A DNA stretch of 64,000 nt from Modestobacter altitudinis (GTDB lineage: Bacteria; Actinomycetota; Actinomycetes; Mycobacteriales; Geodermatophilaceae), in contig NZ_SJEW01000014.1 in NCBI RefSeq assembly GCF_005930475.1, forward strand, positions 1 to 64,000, in the 5' to 3' direction. Position numbers and translations under genes: made by a program. Of the stretch, positions 38,998 to 48,353 are shown one piece after another; positions within the stretch are counted from its first letter, which is position 1; each line of letters begins with the position of its first letter. A model generated the notes under the pieces. That model saw nothing but the letters and a program-made list of their open reading frames with translations. It was not told the origin of the DNA and did not search any database.

Positions 38998-39884
38998 CCG
39001 ACGAGAACGCCTTTGTGGCCACAATGGCGAGCCGGGGGACCGGCGCGGCGGCGGGGTACCGGCCGGAGCGGACGCTGCGGCTGGGCGTCGAGCTCCGCCG
39101 GCAGTTCAAGCGGCGCCGGACCATCGGCGTCCTGGTGCTGATGGCCGCGCTGCCGCTGATCCTGATCGGCGCCCTGGCGCTGGGCGGCGCGGAGGAAGCC
39201 GAGGCGAACGCCCGGGTGAACCTGGTCGACGTCGCCACGGCGAGCGGGCTGAACCTCACCCTGTTCACCCTCTTCGCCACCGCCGGCTTCTTCCTGGTCG
39301 TGGTGTTCGCGCTGTTCTTCGGCGACACGGTGGCCAGCGAGGCGTCCTGGGGGTCGCTGCGCTACGCGCTGGCCACCCCGGTGCCCCGCGCCCGGCTGCT
39401 CCGGCAGAAGTGGCTGGCCGCGCTGGTGATGTCGGTCGGTGCGCTGGTGCTGCTGGTCGTCGTGGCGCTGGTCGCCGGTGGCATCGCCTACGGCTTCGGG
39501 GACGTGCAGACGCCGGTGGGCGTCGCGCTGGAGCAGCGCACCGCGCTGGTCCGGCTGGTCGGCATGGTCGGCTACCTCGCCGTCCACCTGCTCGTCGTCG
39601 GCACGCTGGCGTTCTGGCTGTCGACCGTGACCGACGCCCCGCTGGCGGCGGTCGGCGGGGCGGTGTTCACCACCGTCGTGTTCGCGGTGCTGGAGGCGGT
39701 GGAGCAGCTGGGCGGCATCCGCGACTGGTTCCCGACGGCGTTCAACTTCGCCTGGACCGACCTGCTGCAGACCCCGGTCGACTCCGGTGACCTGTTCCGC
39801 GGCGTCGTCCAGGGGCTGGCCTGGTCCGCGCTGTTCACCGCGCTGGCCTTCCGCCACTTCGCCCGCAAGGACGTCACCTCGTGA
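38994..39884 (+). CDS. ABC-2 type transporter permease
   Basis: A 296-aa ABC-2 family permease with about six membrane helices (first near 47-66, then 86-110, 140-163, 185-205, 213-233 and 270-287) and a positively charged N-terminus. The EASWGSLRYALATPVPRARLL motif near residue 121 is typical of this permease family. The ATGA overlap with the hydrolase-ATPase gene shows that the two act together; two permease copies and two ATPase copies would form the transporter. Confidence 0.9.
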   Translation: MTDENAFVATMASRGTGAAAGYRPERTLRLGVELRRQFKRRRTIGVLVLMAALPLILIGALALGGAEEAEANARVNLVDVATASGLNLTLFTLFATAGFFLVVVFALFFGDTVASEASWGSLRYALATPVPRARLLRQKWLAALVMSVGALVLLVVVALVAGGIAYGFGDVQTPVGVALEQRTALVRLVGMVGYLAVHLLVVGTLAFWLSTVTDAPLAAVGGAVFTTVVFAVLEAVEQLGGIRDWFPTAFNFAWTDLLQTPVDSGDLFRGVVQGLAWSALFTALAFRHFARKDVTS

Positions 39885-39885
39885 T

Positions 39886-39923
39886 GGAGTGCCACGGCGC
39901 GGAGAACGCGCCCGTGGCACTCC
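39886..39923. terminator. Bidirectional hairpin terminator
   Basis: GGAGTGCCACGG (39886-39897) pairs perfectly with CCGTGGCACTCC (39912-39923), between the convergent permease and HAD genes, touching both stops. Confidence 0.8.
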
Positions 39924-39924
39924 G

Positions 39925-40746
39925 CTAGAGCGAGGCGAGCACGGCCTGGGCCCAGCCCTCGCCCATGGGGCGGTCGGTCACCGAGGCGTTGGGGACGGCG
40001 GCGAGCAGCTCGCCCATGCCGGTGACGGCCGCCCCGTTGGCGGTGACCCACAGCCGGCCCACCGCCGCCGCCATCTCCAGGTCGCTGACGCTGTCACCCA
40101 CCGCGACGGCGTCGGCCGCGGTCAGCCCGCGGCGGGCGAGGTCCCAGGTGATGGCCGTCCCCTTGGAGATCCCGCGCGGCATGAGGTGGTAGACGTGCGG
40201 CGGCAGCGCGTCCTCGTCCAGGGTCATCCGCGGGGTCGCCGGGACGGCGCCGTTGTCGTTCATCGTCAGCCACCCCCAGCCGCGCTCGGCCAGCCAGCCG
40301 TCGACGGTGGCGGCGTCGACCCGGCCGCGCAGCAGCGCGTCGGCCGAGTGCGTGGTGTGCCAGGGCTCGTGCCACTCCAGCCGACCGGGGTGCGCGGCGG
40401 TGAGCGCCTCGACCACGCCGAGCTCCGCCATCACCGACATCGGCGTGCGCCCGGCGTACTGCTCGGGGAGCTCCCCGGTCAGCAGGTGCGTCTCCCGGCC
40501 GCCGGACCAGCTGACCAGCGACCCCAGCTCGGAGATCGCGCCGTCGGCGGCGAAGATCCGCGCGGCTTCGACCAGCTGGGCGTGTGTCCGGCCGCTGACC
40601 AGCACCAGGACGACGCCGGCCCGGTGCAGCTCGAGGAGGGCGTCGGCCGGGGTGGGGGTGAGGGCGCGACCGGCGGTGTGCCAGAAGGACCCCCGCGGGC
40701 CGACCATCGTGCCGTCCAGGTCGGTGTAGACGATGCGGGTGGCCAC
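39925..40746 (-). CDS. HAD family hydrolase (Cof/phosphoglycerate phosphatase-like)
   Basis: A 273-aa HAD phosphatase with a type II cap. Motif I is YTDLDGTMVG near residue 8, motif II VLVSGRTHAQL near 48, the lysine is in GISKGTAITWDL near 194, and motif IV is AVGDSVSDLEMA near 217. It resembles Cof-type and mannosyl-3-phosphoglycerate phosphatases; the substrate is unknown. GTG 40746 has AGGA 7 nt upstream; the frame runs further up but crosses the riboswitch region. Confidence 0.85.
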   Translation of the reverse strand: MATRIVYTDLDGTMVGPRGSFWHTAGRALTPTPADALLELHRAGVVLVLVSGRTHAQLVEAARIFAADGAISELGSLVSWSGGRETHLLTGELPEQYAGRTPMSVMAELGVVEALTAAHPGRLEWHEPWHTTHSADALLRGRVDAATVDGWLAERGWGWLTMNDNGAVPATPRMTLDEDALPPHVYHLMPRGISKGTAITWDLARRGLTAADAVAVGDSVSDLEMAAAVGRLWVTANGAAVTGMGELLAAVPNASVTDRPMGEGWAQAVLASL

Positions 40747-40789
40747 CCGGTCATCCTGACCGGTTCCGGGTCGGGCCCGCCGCCCCGGG

Positions 40790-40935
40790 TAGGCTCGGCG
40801 CGTTCCACTCATCCAGAGGGGCAGAGGGACACGGCCCGATGAAGCCCCGGCAACCGCCGTGCGCACCCCTGCGCACGAGAGGTGCCACATCCGTCCCGCG
40901 CGGCTCGACGGCCCGGCGCGGGGAAGATGAGGAGG
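40790..40935 (+). promoter_or_regulatory. SAM-I (S-box) riboswitch with -10 box, upstream of thrC
   Basis: The stretch from 40806 has all the S-box hallmarks: P1 strands CTCATC (40808-40813) and GATGAG (40926-40931), the kink-turn core CAGAGGGGCAGAGGGAC with GGCCCGATGAAGCCCCGGCAA, P3 GTGCGCA/TGCGCAC (40859-40865, 40870-40876), the GGTGCCACATCC joining region, and P4 CCCGCGC/GCGCGGG. The thrC ribosome site GAGGAGG begins inside the P1 3' strand and no separate terminator follows, so SAM binding probably blocks translation. TAGGCT at 40790-40795 is a likely -10 box. Confidence 0.94.
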
Positions 40936-40945
40936 TAGTCGTCGT

Positions 40946-42247
40946 ATGACCATGACCGCTCCCGGTTCCGCCCAGGCAGATGTGACCGAAGGCGGCCCGG
41001 TTCCCCCGAACCCGGCCCGCGGCCTGGTCTGCCGCAACTGCGGCGCCACCTTCGGGCTCATCGCCGAGCACGCCTGCGCCGAGTGCTTCGGCCCGCTGGA
41101 GGTCGACTACGACCCCGCGATCATGCGGGCGGTGACCCGCCAGCAGATCGAGGCCGGGCCGCAGAACATCTGGCGCTACGCGGCCCTGCTGCCCGTCGGC
41201 CACGACCCGGCCGACCGGGTCACCCTCGACCCGGGCATGACGCCGCTGGTGCGGGCCGACCGGCTGGCCGCCGAGCTCGGGATCACCGGCGGGCTGTGGG
41301 TCAAGGACGACTCGGCCAACCCGACCCACTCCTTCAAGGACCGCGTGGTCAGCCTCGCCGCCACCGCGGCCAGGGGCTTCGGCTACGCCAAGATCGCCTG
41401 CGCCTCGACCGGCAACCTGGCCAACTCCGTCGCGGCGCACGCCGCCCGGATGGGGCTGCCCTCCTTCGTGTTCGTCCCCAGCGACCTCGAGCCCGGCAAG
41501 ATCGTCCAGTCCGCGGTGTACGGGCAGGCGCTGATCGCCGTCGACGGGTCCTACGACGACGTCAACCGGCTGACCAGCGAGCTGGCCGAGACCGACGAGT
41601 TCGAGGACACCGCCTTCGTCAACCAGAACGTCCGGCCCTACTACGCCGAGGGCTCCAAGACGATGGGCTACGAGATCGCCGAGCAGCTCGGCTGGCGGAT
41701 CCCGGCCCAGGTGGTCATCCCGATGGCCTCCGGGTCGCTGCTCACCAAGGTCGACAAGGCCTGGCGCGAGCTCGTCGCCGCCGGCATCGTCGAGGACACC
41801 GGCTGGAAGGTCTTCGGCGCGCAGTCCGCCGGCTGCGACCCGATCGCCACCGCCTTCGACAACGGCTGGGACGTCGTGAAGCCGGTCAAGCCGACCGGGA
41901 TCGCCAAGTCGCTCAACATCGGCAACCCCGCCGACGGCCCCTACGCGCTGGACGCGATCCGTCGCACCGGCGGGTCGGTCGGCCGGGTCGGGGACGACGA
42001 GATCGTCGCCGGCATCCGCGACCTGGCCCGCACGACCGGCGTCTTCGCCGAGACGGCGGGCGGCGTCACCACCGCGGTGCTGCGCAAGCTGGTCGAGGAC
42101 GGGCTGCTGGACCCGGCGCAGGAGACCGTCGTGCTGAACACCGGTGAGGGACTGAAGACCCTCGACCCGCTGCTCCCGGTCGTCGGCCCCTCGCACCACG
42201 TGCAGCCGTCGCTGAGGTCGCTGCGCGAGGCCGGCCTCATCGGCTGA
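40946..42247 (+). CDS. thrC: Threonine synthase (PLP, zinc-ribbon N-terminus)
   Basis: A 433-aa fold-type II PLP enzyme. The N-terminus has CxxC pairs (CRNCG near 31 and CAEC near 45), typical of long threonine synthases. The PLP lysine is in NPTHSFKDR near residue 130, [14 protein letters not shown] near 153 binds the phosphate, and NTGEGLKT near 395 is the C-terminal motif. ThrC converts O-phosphohomoserine to threonine. SAM control is unusual for this step; it may reflect sharing of the homoserine branch with methionine, or a different substrate. The GAGGAGG site is 10 nt upstream. Confidence 0.88.
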   Translation: MTMTAPGSAQADVTEGGPVPPNPARGLVCRNCGATFGLIAEHACAECFGPLEVDYDPAIMRAVTRQQIEAGPQNIWRYAALLPVGHDPADRVTLDPGMTPLVRADRLAAELGITGGLWVKDDSANPTHSFKDRVVSLAATAARGFGYAKIACASTGNLANSVAAHAARMGLPSFVFVPSDLEPGKIVQSAVYGQALIAVDGSYDDVNRLTSELAETDEFEDTAFVNQNVRPYYAEGSKTMGYEIAEQLGWRIPAQVVIPMASGSLLTKVDKAWRELVAAGIVEDTGWKVFGAQSAGCDPIATAFDNGWDVVKPVKPTGIAKSLNIGNPADGPYALDAIRRTGGSVGRVGDDEIVAGIRDLARTTGVFAETAGGVTTAVLRKLVEDGLLDPAQETVVLNTGEGLKTLDPLLPVVGPSHHVQPSLRSLREAGLIG

Positions 42248-42302
42248 TGCGAGGGCCCCGCTGCCCGCCACGCTCGGCGCAGGCCCCTGCAGAGGGGCCG
42301 GA
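42246..42302 (+). terminator. thrC terminator, related to the dispersed repeat
   Basis: GGCCCCT-GCAG-AGGGGCC (42282-42299) is a perfect hairpin. The longer stretch GCAGGCCCCTGCAGAGGGGCC aligns with the right half of the 12717 element, so this terminator seems to be a member of that family. Confidence 0.65.
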
Positions 42303-42476
42303 GAACCCGTTACCACATCGGGTGACGGGACGTGCAACGGACCGGTGACCTGGGGTCTTGTGTCCTGTACCGTTCCGCGCGGTTCGAGTTCCACGTTCGT
42401 TCTGACGGGCGGAAGAGCGAGACCCCGGCTCCTCGATCAAGAGGTGTCGTCCGCACGCACGACCGTGGGAGCACAC

Positions 42477-42677
42477 GTGGCACAGGGCACCGTGAAGTGG
42501 TTCAACGCCGAGAAGGGCTTCGGCTTCATCGCCGTCGACGGCGGCCAGGACGTCTTCGTCCACTACTCGGCCATCCAGATGGACGGGTACAAGAGCCTCG
42601 AAGAGGGCCAGCGGGTCAGCTTCGAGGTCGTCCAGGGCGAGAAGGGTCCGCAGGCGGACGCCGTCCAGGGCGCCTGA
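42477..42677 (+). CDS. cspA: Cold shock protein CspA family
   Basis: A 66-aa single cold-shock domain with the RNA-binding motifs KGFGFI (RNP1, residues 14-19) and VFVHYSAI (RNP2, about 28-35). It acts as an RNA chaperone. GTG 42477 has GGGAG about 5 nt upstream and gives the classic [14 protein letters not shown] start. The gap after the thrC terminator leaves room for a leader of 100 nt or more, as usual for csp mRNAs. The order thrC-cspA-groEL is common in actinobacteria. Confidence 0.96.
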   Translation: MAQGTVKWFNAEKGFGFIAVDGGQDVFVHYSAIQMDGYKSLEEGQRVSFEVVQGEKGPQADAVQGA

Positions 42678-44576
<1,899 letters not shown>

Positions 44577-44610
44577 GTCCAGCCACCTCGTAGCACCAGC
44601 ACTGCCCGGC

Positions 44611-44642
44611 AGGGGCGGTCCCGCACTCGCGGGGCCGCCCCT
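44611..44642 (+). terminator. groEL terminator hairpin
   Basis: AGGGGCGGTCCCGC pairs with GCGGGGCCGCCCCT around ACTC, with one wobble, 34 nt after the groEL stop. Confidence 0.87.
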
Positions 44643-44672
44643 GTCGGCGTCCGGGGCACCTCGAGGCTTTCG

Positions 44673-44903
44673 CGCGCGAAACCGCGCGTGCTTGATCGCG
44701 CGAAACCGCGCGTGCTTGATCGCGCGAAACCGCGCGTGCTTGATCGCGCGAAACCGCGCGTGCTTGATCGCGCGAAACCGCGCGTGCTTGATCGCGCGAA
44801 ACCGCGCGTGCTTGATCGCGCGAAACCGCGCGTGCTTGATCGCGCGAAACCGCGCGTGCTTGATCGCGCGAAACCGCGCGTGCTTGATCGCGCGAAACCG
44901 CGC
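44673..44903. repeat. 24-bp tandem array, 9.6 copies
   Basis: The unit CGCGCGAAACCGCGCG plus TGCTTGAT repeats nine times without any mismatch (44673-44888) and ends in a partial tenth. Each unit holds a CGCGCG-AAAC-CGCGCG inverted repeat. It fills the gap between the groEL terminator and the stop of the convergent VOC gene. It has no spacers, so it is not CRISPR. Frames through it stay open (an 8-residue repeat) only because 24 is a multiple of 3. Confidence 0.97.
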
Positions 44904-44907
44904 CGGG

Positions 44908-45267
44908 TCATCCGTCGTCCGGGGTGAAGACGCAGAACTCGTTGCCCTCGGGGTCGGCGAGCACGTCCCAGTGGACGTCGTCGTCGCGGCGGCGCACCAG
45001 GGTGGCGCCGGCGGCGAGCAGCGCGTCGGTGTCCCCGGTGACGTCGTGGTGCACGCGGTTCTTCACCGTCTTGGGCTCGGGCACCCGGTTGACCCAGATC
45101 CGCGGTCCGGCCCCGGACGGGTCGACGATCGCGACCGGCCCGGTGGGATCCCGGTCGTCGGGGTCGCGCCGGACGTAGCCCATCGCCGCGCACCACCAGT
45201 CCGCGAGCTCCTGCTGGTCGAGGGCGTCGATGCACAGGTCCAGGAACCGGGCCGGGGAGTCGGTCAT
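44908..45267 (-). CDS. VOC family (glyoxalase-like) protein
   Basis: A 119-aa single-module vicinal-oxygen-chelate protein of the glyoxalase-like type. It has FLDLCIDALDQQELADWWCA near residue 7, WVNRVPEPKTVKNRVHHDV near 58 and the closing motif LADPEGNEFCVF near 103. The substrate is unknown; relatives include detoxification enzymes and resistance proteins. The ATG at 45267 is only 24 nt from the divergent DUF72 start, and TACCCT lies 8 nt upstream. Confidence 0.85.
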   Translation of the reverse strand: MTDSPARFLDLCIDALDQQELADWWCAAMGYVRRDPDDRDPTGPVAIVDPSGAGPRIWVNRVPEPKTVKNRVHHDVTGDTDALLAAGATLVRRRDDDVHWDVLADPEGNEFCVFTPDDG

Positions 45268-45291
45268 GGCCGAGCAGGGTAGGCGGTCGGC

Positions 45292-46131
45292 GTGACGGTG
45301 GTGATCGGGACGTCGGGGTGGCAGTACCGCGACTGGCGCGGCCGCTTCTACCCGCCGGCGCTGCCGCAGCGGCTGTGGCTGGAGCACCACGCCACGCACT
45401 TCGCCACCGTCGAGAGCAACAACGCCTTCTACCGGCTGCCGGAGAAGACGACGTTCGAGGCCTGGCGCGACCGCACCCCGCCGGACTACCGCTGGGCGGT
45501 GAAGGCCTCGCGCTTCCTCACCCACCTCAAGCGGTTGCGCGAGCCCGAGGAGCCCGTCGCCCGGCTGATGGAGCGCGCCGCCGGCCTCGGGGACCGGCTC
45601 GACGTCGTCCTGCTGCAGCTGCCGCCCACGCTCAAGGCCGACGTCGACCTGCTCAGCGACTGCCTCGGGCAGTTCCCGCCAGGCACCCGGGTCGCGGTGG
45701 AGCCGCGGCACGACAGCTGGTGGACCGACGACGTGCGCGCCCTGCTGGAGCGGTACCAGGCGGCGCTGTGCTGGGCCGACCGCGCCGAACAGCCGGTCGC
45801 ACCGCTGTGGCGCACCGCGGACTGGGGCTACCTGCGGCTGCACACCGGCGCCGAGGGCTGGGGGTACCGCCCCGAGACCCTGCAGCTGTGGGCGCAGCGC
45901 CTCGCCGACACCTACGGGGACGACGACGTCCTCGTGTACTTCAACAACGACCCCGGCGGCGCGGCCACCGTGGACGCCGTCACCTTCGCCGGCGCCGTCC
46001 GCGCGACCGGCCGCACGCACACCCGGGTCCCCACGATGGAGCAGGCCAGCGGGGCGGCCTGGCCGCCGAAGCCGCCGCCGAAGACCCGTCAGAGGACGGC
46101 GTCGTCTTCGGCGAAGGTCACACCCAGCTGA
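45292..46131 (+). CDS. DUF72 (YecE-like) protein
   Basis: A 279-aa TIM-barrel protein of the DUF72 family, function unknown. It shows the conserved VIGTSGWQYRDWRGRFYP start (residues 4-21), FATVESNNAFYRLP near 37, VAVEPRHDSWW near 132 and VYFNNDPGGAA near 216. Some members lie near nucleic-acid metabolism genes. The C-terminal Lys/Pro/Ser tail overlaps the convergent Gfo/Idh gene by 43 nt, so the last residues may not be conserved. Confidence 0.88.
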   Translation: MTVVIGTSGWQYRDWRGRFYPPALPQRLWLEHHATHFATVESNNAFYRLPEKTTFEAWRDRTPPDYRWAVKASRFLTHLKRLREPEEPVARLMERAAGLGDRLDVVLLQLPPTLKADVDLLSDCLGQFPPGTRVAVEPRHDSWWTDDVRALLERYQAALCWADRAEQPVAPLWRTADWGYLRLHTGAEGWGYRPETLQLWAQRLADTYGDDDVLVYFNNDPGGAATVDAVTFAGAVRATGRTHTRVPTMEQASGAAWPPKPPPKTRQRTASSSAKVTPS

Positions 46132-47084
46132 CCGGCGGCGTCCTCCAGCACCTGCTGGACGGCGAGGGTGTCGGCCAGCGGCATCACCGCGCTCTCGGAC
46201 CGCCCGGCCCGCAGGCACTCGGTGACCTCGATCAGCTCGTGCGCGTAGCCCGCGCCGAGCTGGGGGACCGTGATCTCCTCCGGGTCGGCGTCGGCCCGGT
46301 GCAGCACGACCGTCTGCGGGTGGTGGAAGCGGGGGAGCACGTCGATCCAGCCCGCCGTCCCGAACACCCGGGCCTGCCCGGGCAGCGCGTTGCGCAGCGA
46401 GGTCGTCAGCGTCGCGGAGCGGCCGTCGGCCCAGCCGAGCAGCAGGGCGGCCTCCGCGTCGACGCCGGTCGGGAAGCGGGACCCGGTCGCGGTGACGGTG
46501 TCCGGGTCGCCCAGCAGCATCTGCGCCCAGGAGACGACGTAGACGCCGAGGTCCAGCAGCGCACCGCCGCCGAGCTCGAGGGCGAACAACCGGTCGGTCG
46601 GGTCGAAGTCCCGCTGCACGCCGAGGTCGGCCTGCACCGAGCGCACCTCACCGATGGCACCGTCGGCGATCAGCTCGCGGAGCCGGACGACGGCCGGCTG
46701 GAAGCGGGTCCACATCGCCTCCATCGCGAAGACGCCGGTCTCCCGGGACAGCGCCACCACCTCGCGGGCGCCGGCCACCGTCGCGGTGAACGCCTTCTCG
46801 ACCAGCAGCGCCTTGCCCGCGCGCAGGGCGCCCAGGGCGATCGCGTGGTGCTGCGGGTGCGGGGTCGCGACGTAGAGGACGTCGACCCCGGCGTCGGCGA
46901 GCACGTCGGCGTACGAGCCGTGCGCCCGCTCGATGCCGTGCCGGTCCGCGAAGTCCTGCGCGCGATCGAGCGACCGCGAGGCGACTGCGACGACCCGGGC
47001 CCCGTCGACGACGGCGAAGTCCTCGACCACCTTCTCCGCGATGCGGCCCGGCCCCACGACTCCCCAGCGGATCTCCTCGGTCAT
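46089..47084 (-). CDS. Gfo/Idh/MocA family oxidoreductase
   Basis: A 331-aa NAD(P)-dependent oxidoreductase with the N-terminal motif GVVGPGRIAEKV (residues 8-19), the EKAFTATV variant of the EKP motif near 95 and LLDLGVYVVSW near 178. It is probably a sugar or polyol dehydrogenase such as the dihydrodiol or 1,5-anhydrofructose type; the substrate is unknown. The ATG overlaps the stop of the upstream VOC gene (ATGA), so the two form a short operon. Confidence 0.87.
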   Translation of the reverse strand: MTEEIRWGVVGPGRIAEKVVEDFAVVDGARVVAVASRSLDRAQDFADRHGIERAHGSYADVLADAGVDVLYVATPHPQHHAIALGALRAGKALLVEKAFTATVAGAREVVALSRETGVFAMEAMWTRFQPAVVRLRELIADGAIGEVRSVQADLGVQRDFDPTDRLFALELGGGALLDLGVYVVSWAQMLLGDPDTVTATGSRFPTGVDAEAALLLGWADGRSATLTTSLRNALPGQARVFGTAGWIDVLPRFHHPQTVVLHRADADPEEITVPQLGAGYAHELIEVTECLRAGRSESAVMPLADTLAVQQVLEDAAGQLGVTFAEDDAVL

Positions 47085-47419
47085 CCTGCAGACGCTAGCG
47101 GGGACCCGAACCGGAGCAGGTTGCCGTCCGGGTCGACGTGGCTCCCCTCGCGCACGCCCCAGGTCTTGGGGGTGGGCGTCGTCGTCCCGGGCCCGGCCCA
47201 CGAGGAGGCGACCACGTCGGCGTCGGGGACGTGCAGGTACACCTCCGCACCGGGCGCGTCCGGGTCGAGCGTCAGGTGCAGCTCCAGGCCGGACCAGGCG
47301 GCGAACCCGTAGGTGTCGTCGTGCCGGCTGGTGGTGAACCCCAGCGCGGCGTAGTGGGCCAGCGCCCGGTCCAGGTCGGTCACCGGCAGGACCGGGGAGG
47401 CGCGCACCTCGGAGGTCAT
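47081..47419 (-). CDS. VOC family (bleomycin-resistance-like) protein
   Basis: A 112-aa VOC protein: SPVLPVTDLDRALAHYAALGF (core LPVTDLDRALAHY near residue 11), YGFAAWSGLELHL near 42, and the metal-side motif DPDGNLLRFG near 96. Relatives bind bleomycin-type drugs or act as dioxygenases or glyoxalases. It is the first gene of the pair with the Gfo/Idh oxidoreductase. Confidence 0.85.
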   Translation of the reverse strand: MTSEVRASPVLPVTDLDRALAHYAALGFTTSRHDDTYGFAAWSGLELHLTLDPDAPGAEVYLHVPDADVVASSWAGPGTTTPTPKTWGVREGSHVDPDGNLLRFGSPLASAG

Positions 47420-47436
47420 GCAGGCAGACTGGCACG

Positions 47437-47712
47437 GTGAGTGTGCTGATCGACACCCCTGTGTGGCCGTGGCGGGGGCGGCGCTGGTCGCACCTGGTCA
47501 GCGACACCGACTACGACGAGCTGCACGCCTTCGTGGCCGAGCACCTGGGCATGCCGCGCCGGGCGTTCCAGGGCGACCACTACGACGTCCCGGAGGAGCT
47601 GTACGCGGTGGCGGTCGCCGCCGGCGCGGAGGCGGTCGGCAGCCGGGAGCTGCTGCAGCGGCTGCTCGCGGCGGGGCTCCGGCTCAGGAAGGGCGCGCGC
47701 GCAGCAGGCTGA
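47437..47712 (+). CDS. DUF4031 protein
   Basis: A 91-aa protein of the DUF4031 family, function unknown. It has the conserved IDTPVWPWRGRRWSHLVSD segment (residues 5-23) and DELHAFVAEHLGMPRRAFQG near 28. It starts at GTG 47437, 17 nt from the divergent VOC gene, and overlaps the convergent HD gene by 29 nt. Members are often next to HD-domain phosphohydrolase genes, as here. Confidence 0.87.
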   Translation: MSVLIDTPVWPWRGRRWSHLVSDTDYDELHAFVAEHLGMPRRAFQGDHYDVPEELYAVAVAAGAEAVGSRELLQRLLAAGLRLRKGARAAG

Positions 47713-48310
47713 GCTCAGCGGCCAGGTTGGCGCGCGCCGGAGCGGTCCACCGCTCGGCCGCCGCCGGGGTGCGGAACAGCGCGGGCAGCGCGAGCAGGTG
47801 CTCCAGGACGGCTGCCCGCCCGGCGGTGAACTCGGCGTCGGTGAGGTGCCCGTACTCCTCCCGGACCGCGGACGCGTAGGCCGCGTACGCCGGCGCCGGG
47901 CTGGCCAGCACGGCGAGGTCGGCGTCGCAGAGCACGGCGCCGTCGGCGTCGCCGGGCTGCGGGTCGTGCCCGGCGGTGAGCAGCACCAGGCGCTCCACCT
48001 CGGCGACCGTCGCGTCGTCCACCAGCCCGACCAGCCCGATCCGGGCGCGCGCGGCGCTGACCTCCTCGTTGTCGCTGCGTTCCGGGTCGTACGCGACGTC
48101 GTGGTACCAGGCGGCCAGCCGGACGGCGGCCGGGTCGGCGGCGGCCCCGGCGAGGGAGTCGATGATGCCGAGGACCGCGGCCAGGTGCGCGAGGTCGTGG
48201 TAGCGCCGGTGCGGCTCGCTCCACGCGCCGACGACGGCGGCCCACTCGGTGCGGGACGTGGGGGAGTCCCCGGCCAGCTCGCTCCAGTGCTCGAAGTCGA
48301 CGCCGGCCAC
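47684..48310 (-). CDS. HD-domain metal-dependent phosphohydrolase-like protein
   Basis: A 208-aa HD-superfamily protein. The metal ligands are in YHDLAHLAAVL (about 37-47) and AAWYHDVAYDP (about 70-80), followed by LTAGHDPQPGD near 110 and LCDADLAVL near 128. It is similar to a widespread, uncharacterised HD family. GTG 48310 is chosen because the alternative ATG at 48355 overlaps the divergent start codon of the next gene. Confidence 0.84.
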   Translation of the reverse strand: MAGVDFEHWSELAGDSPTSRTEWAAVVGAWSEPHRRYHDLAHLAAVLGIIDSLAGAAADPAAVRLAAWYHDVAYDPERSDNEEVSAARARIGLVGLVDDATVAEVERLVLLTAGHDPQPGDADGAVLCDADLAVLASPAPAYAAYASAVREEYGHLTDAEFTAGRAAVLEHLLALPALFRTPAAAERWTAPARANLAAELSLLRARPS

Positions 48311-48353
48311 GCCTGGAGTCTGGCACGACGGGCGGTCGTTACCGTCCCGGGCC

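Noticed and set aside
40790..40935. SAM-IV riboswitch, which is common in actinobacteria
   Set aside because: The kink-turn with GGGAC...GGCCCGATGAAGCC and the GGTGCCA-ATCC joining sequence are those of SAM-I.
44673..44903. CRISPR array
   Set aside because: The units are directly abutting with no unique spacers, and no cas genes are present.
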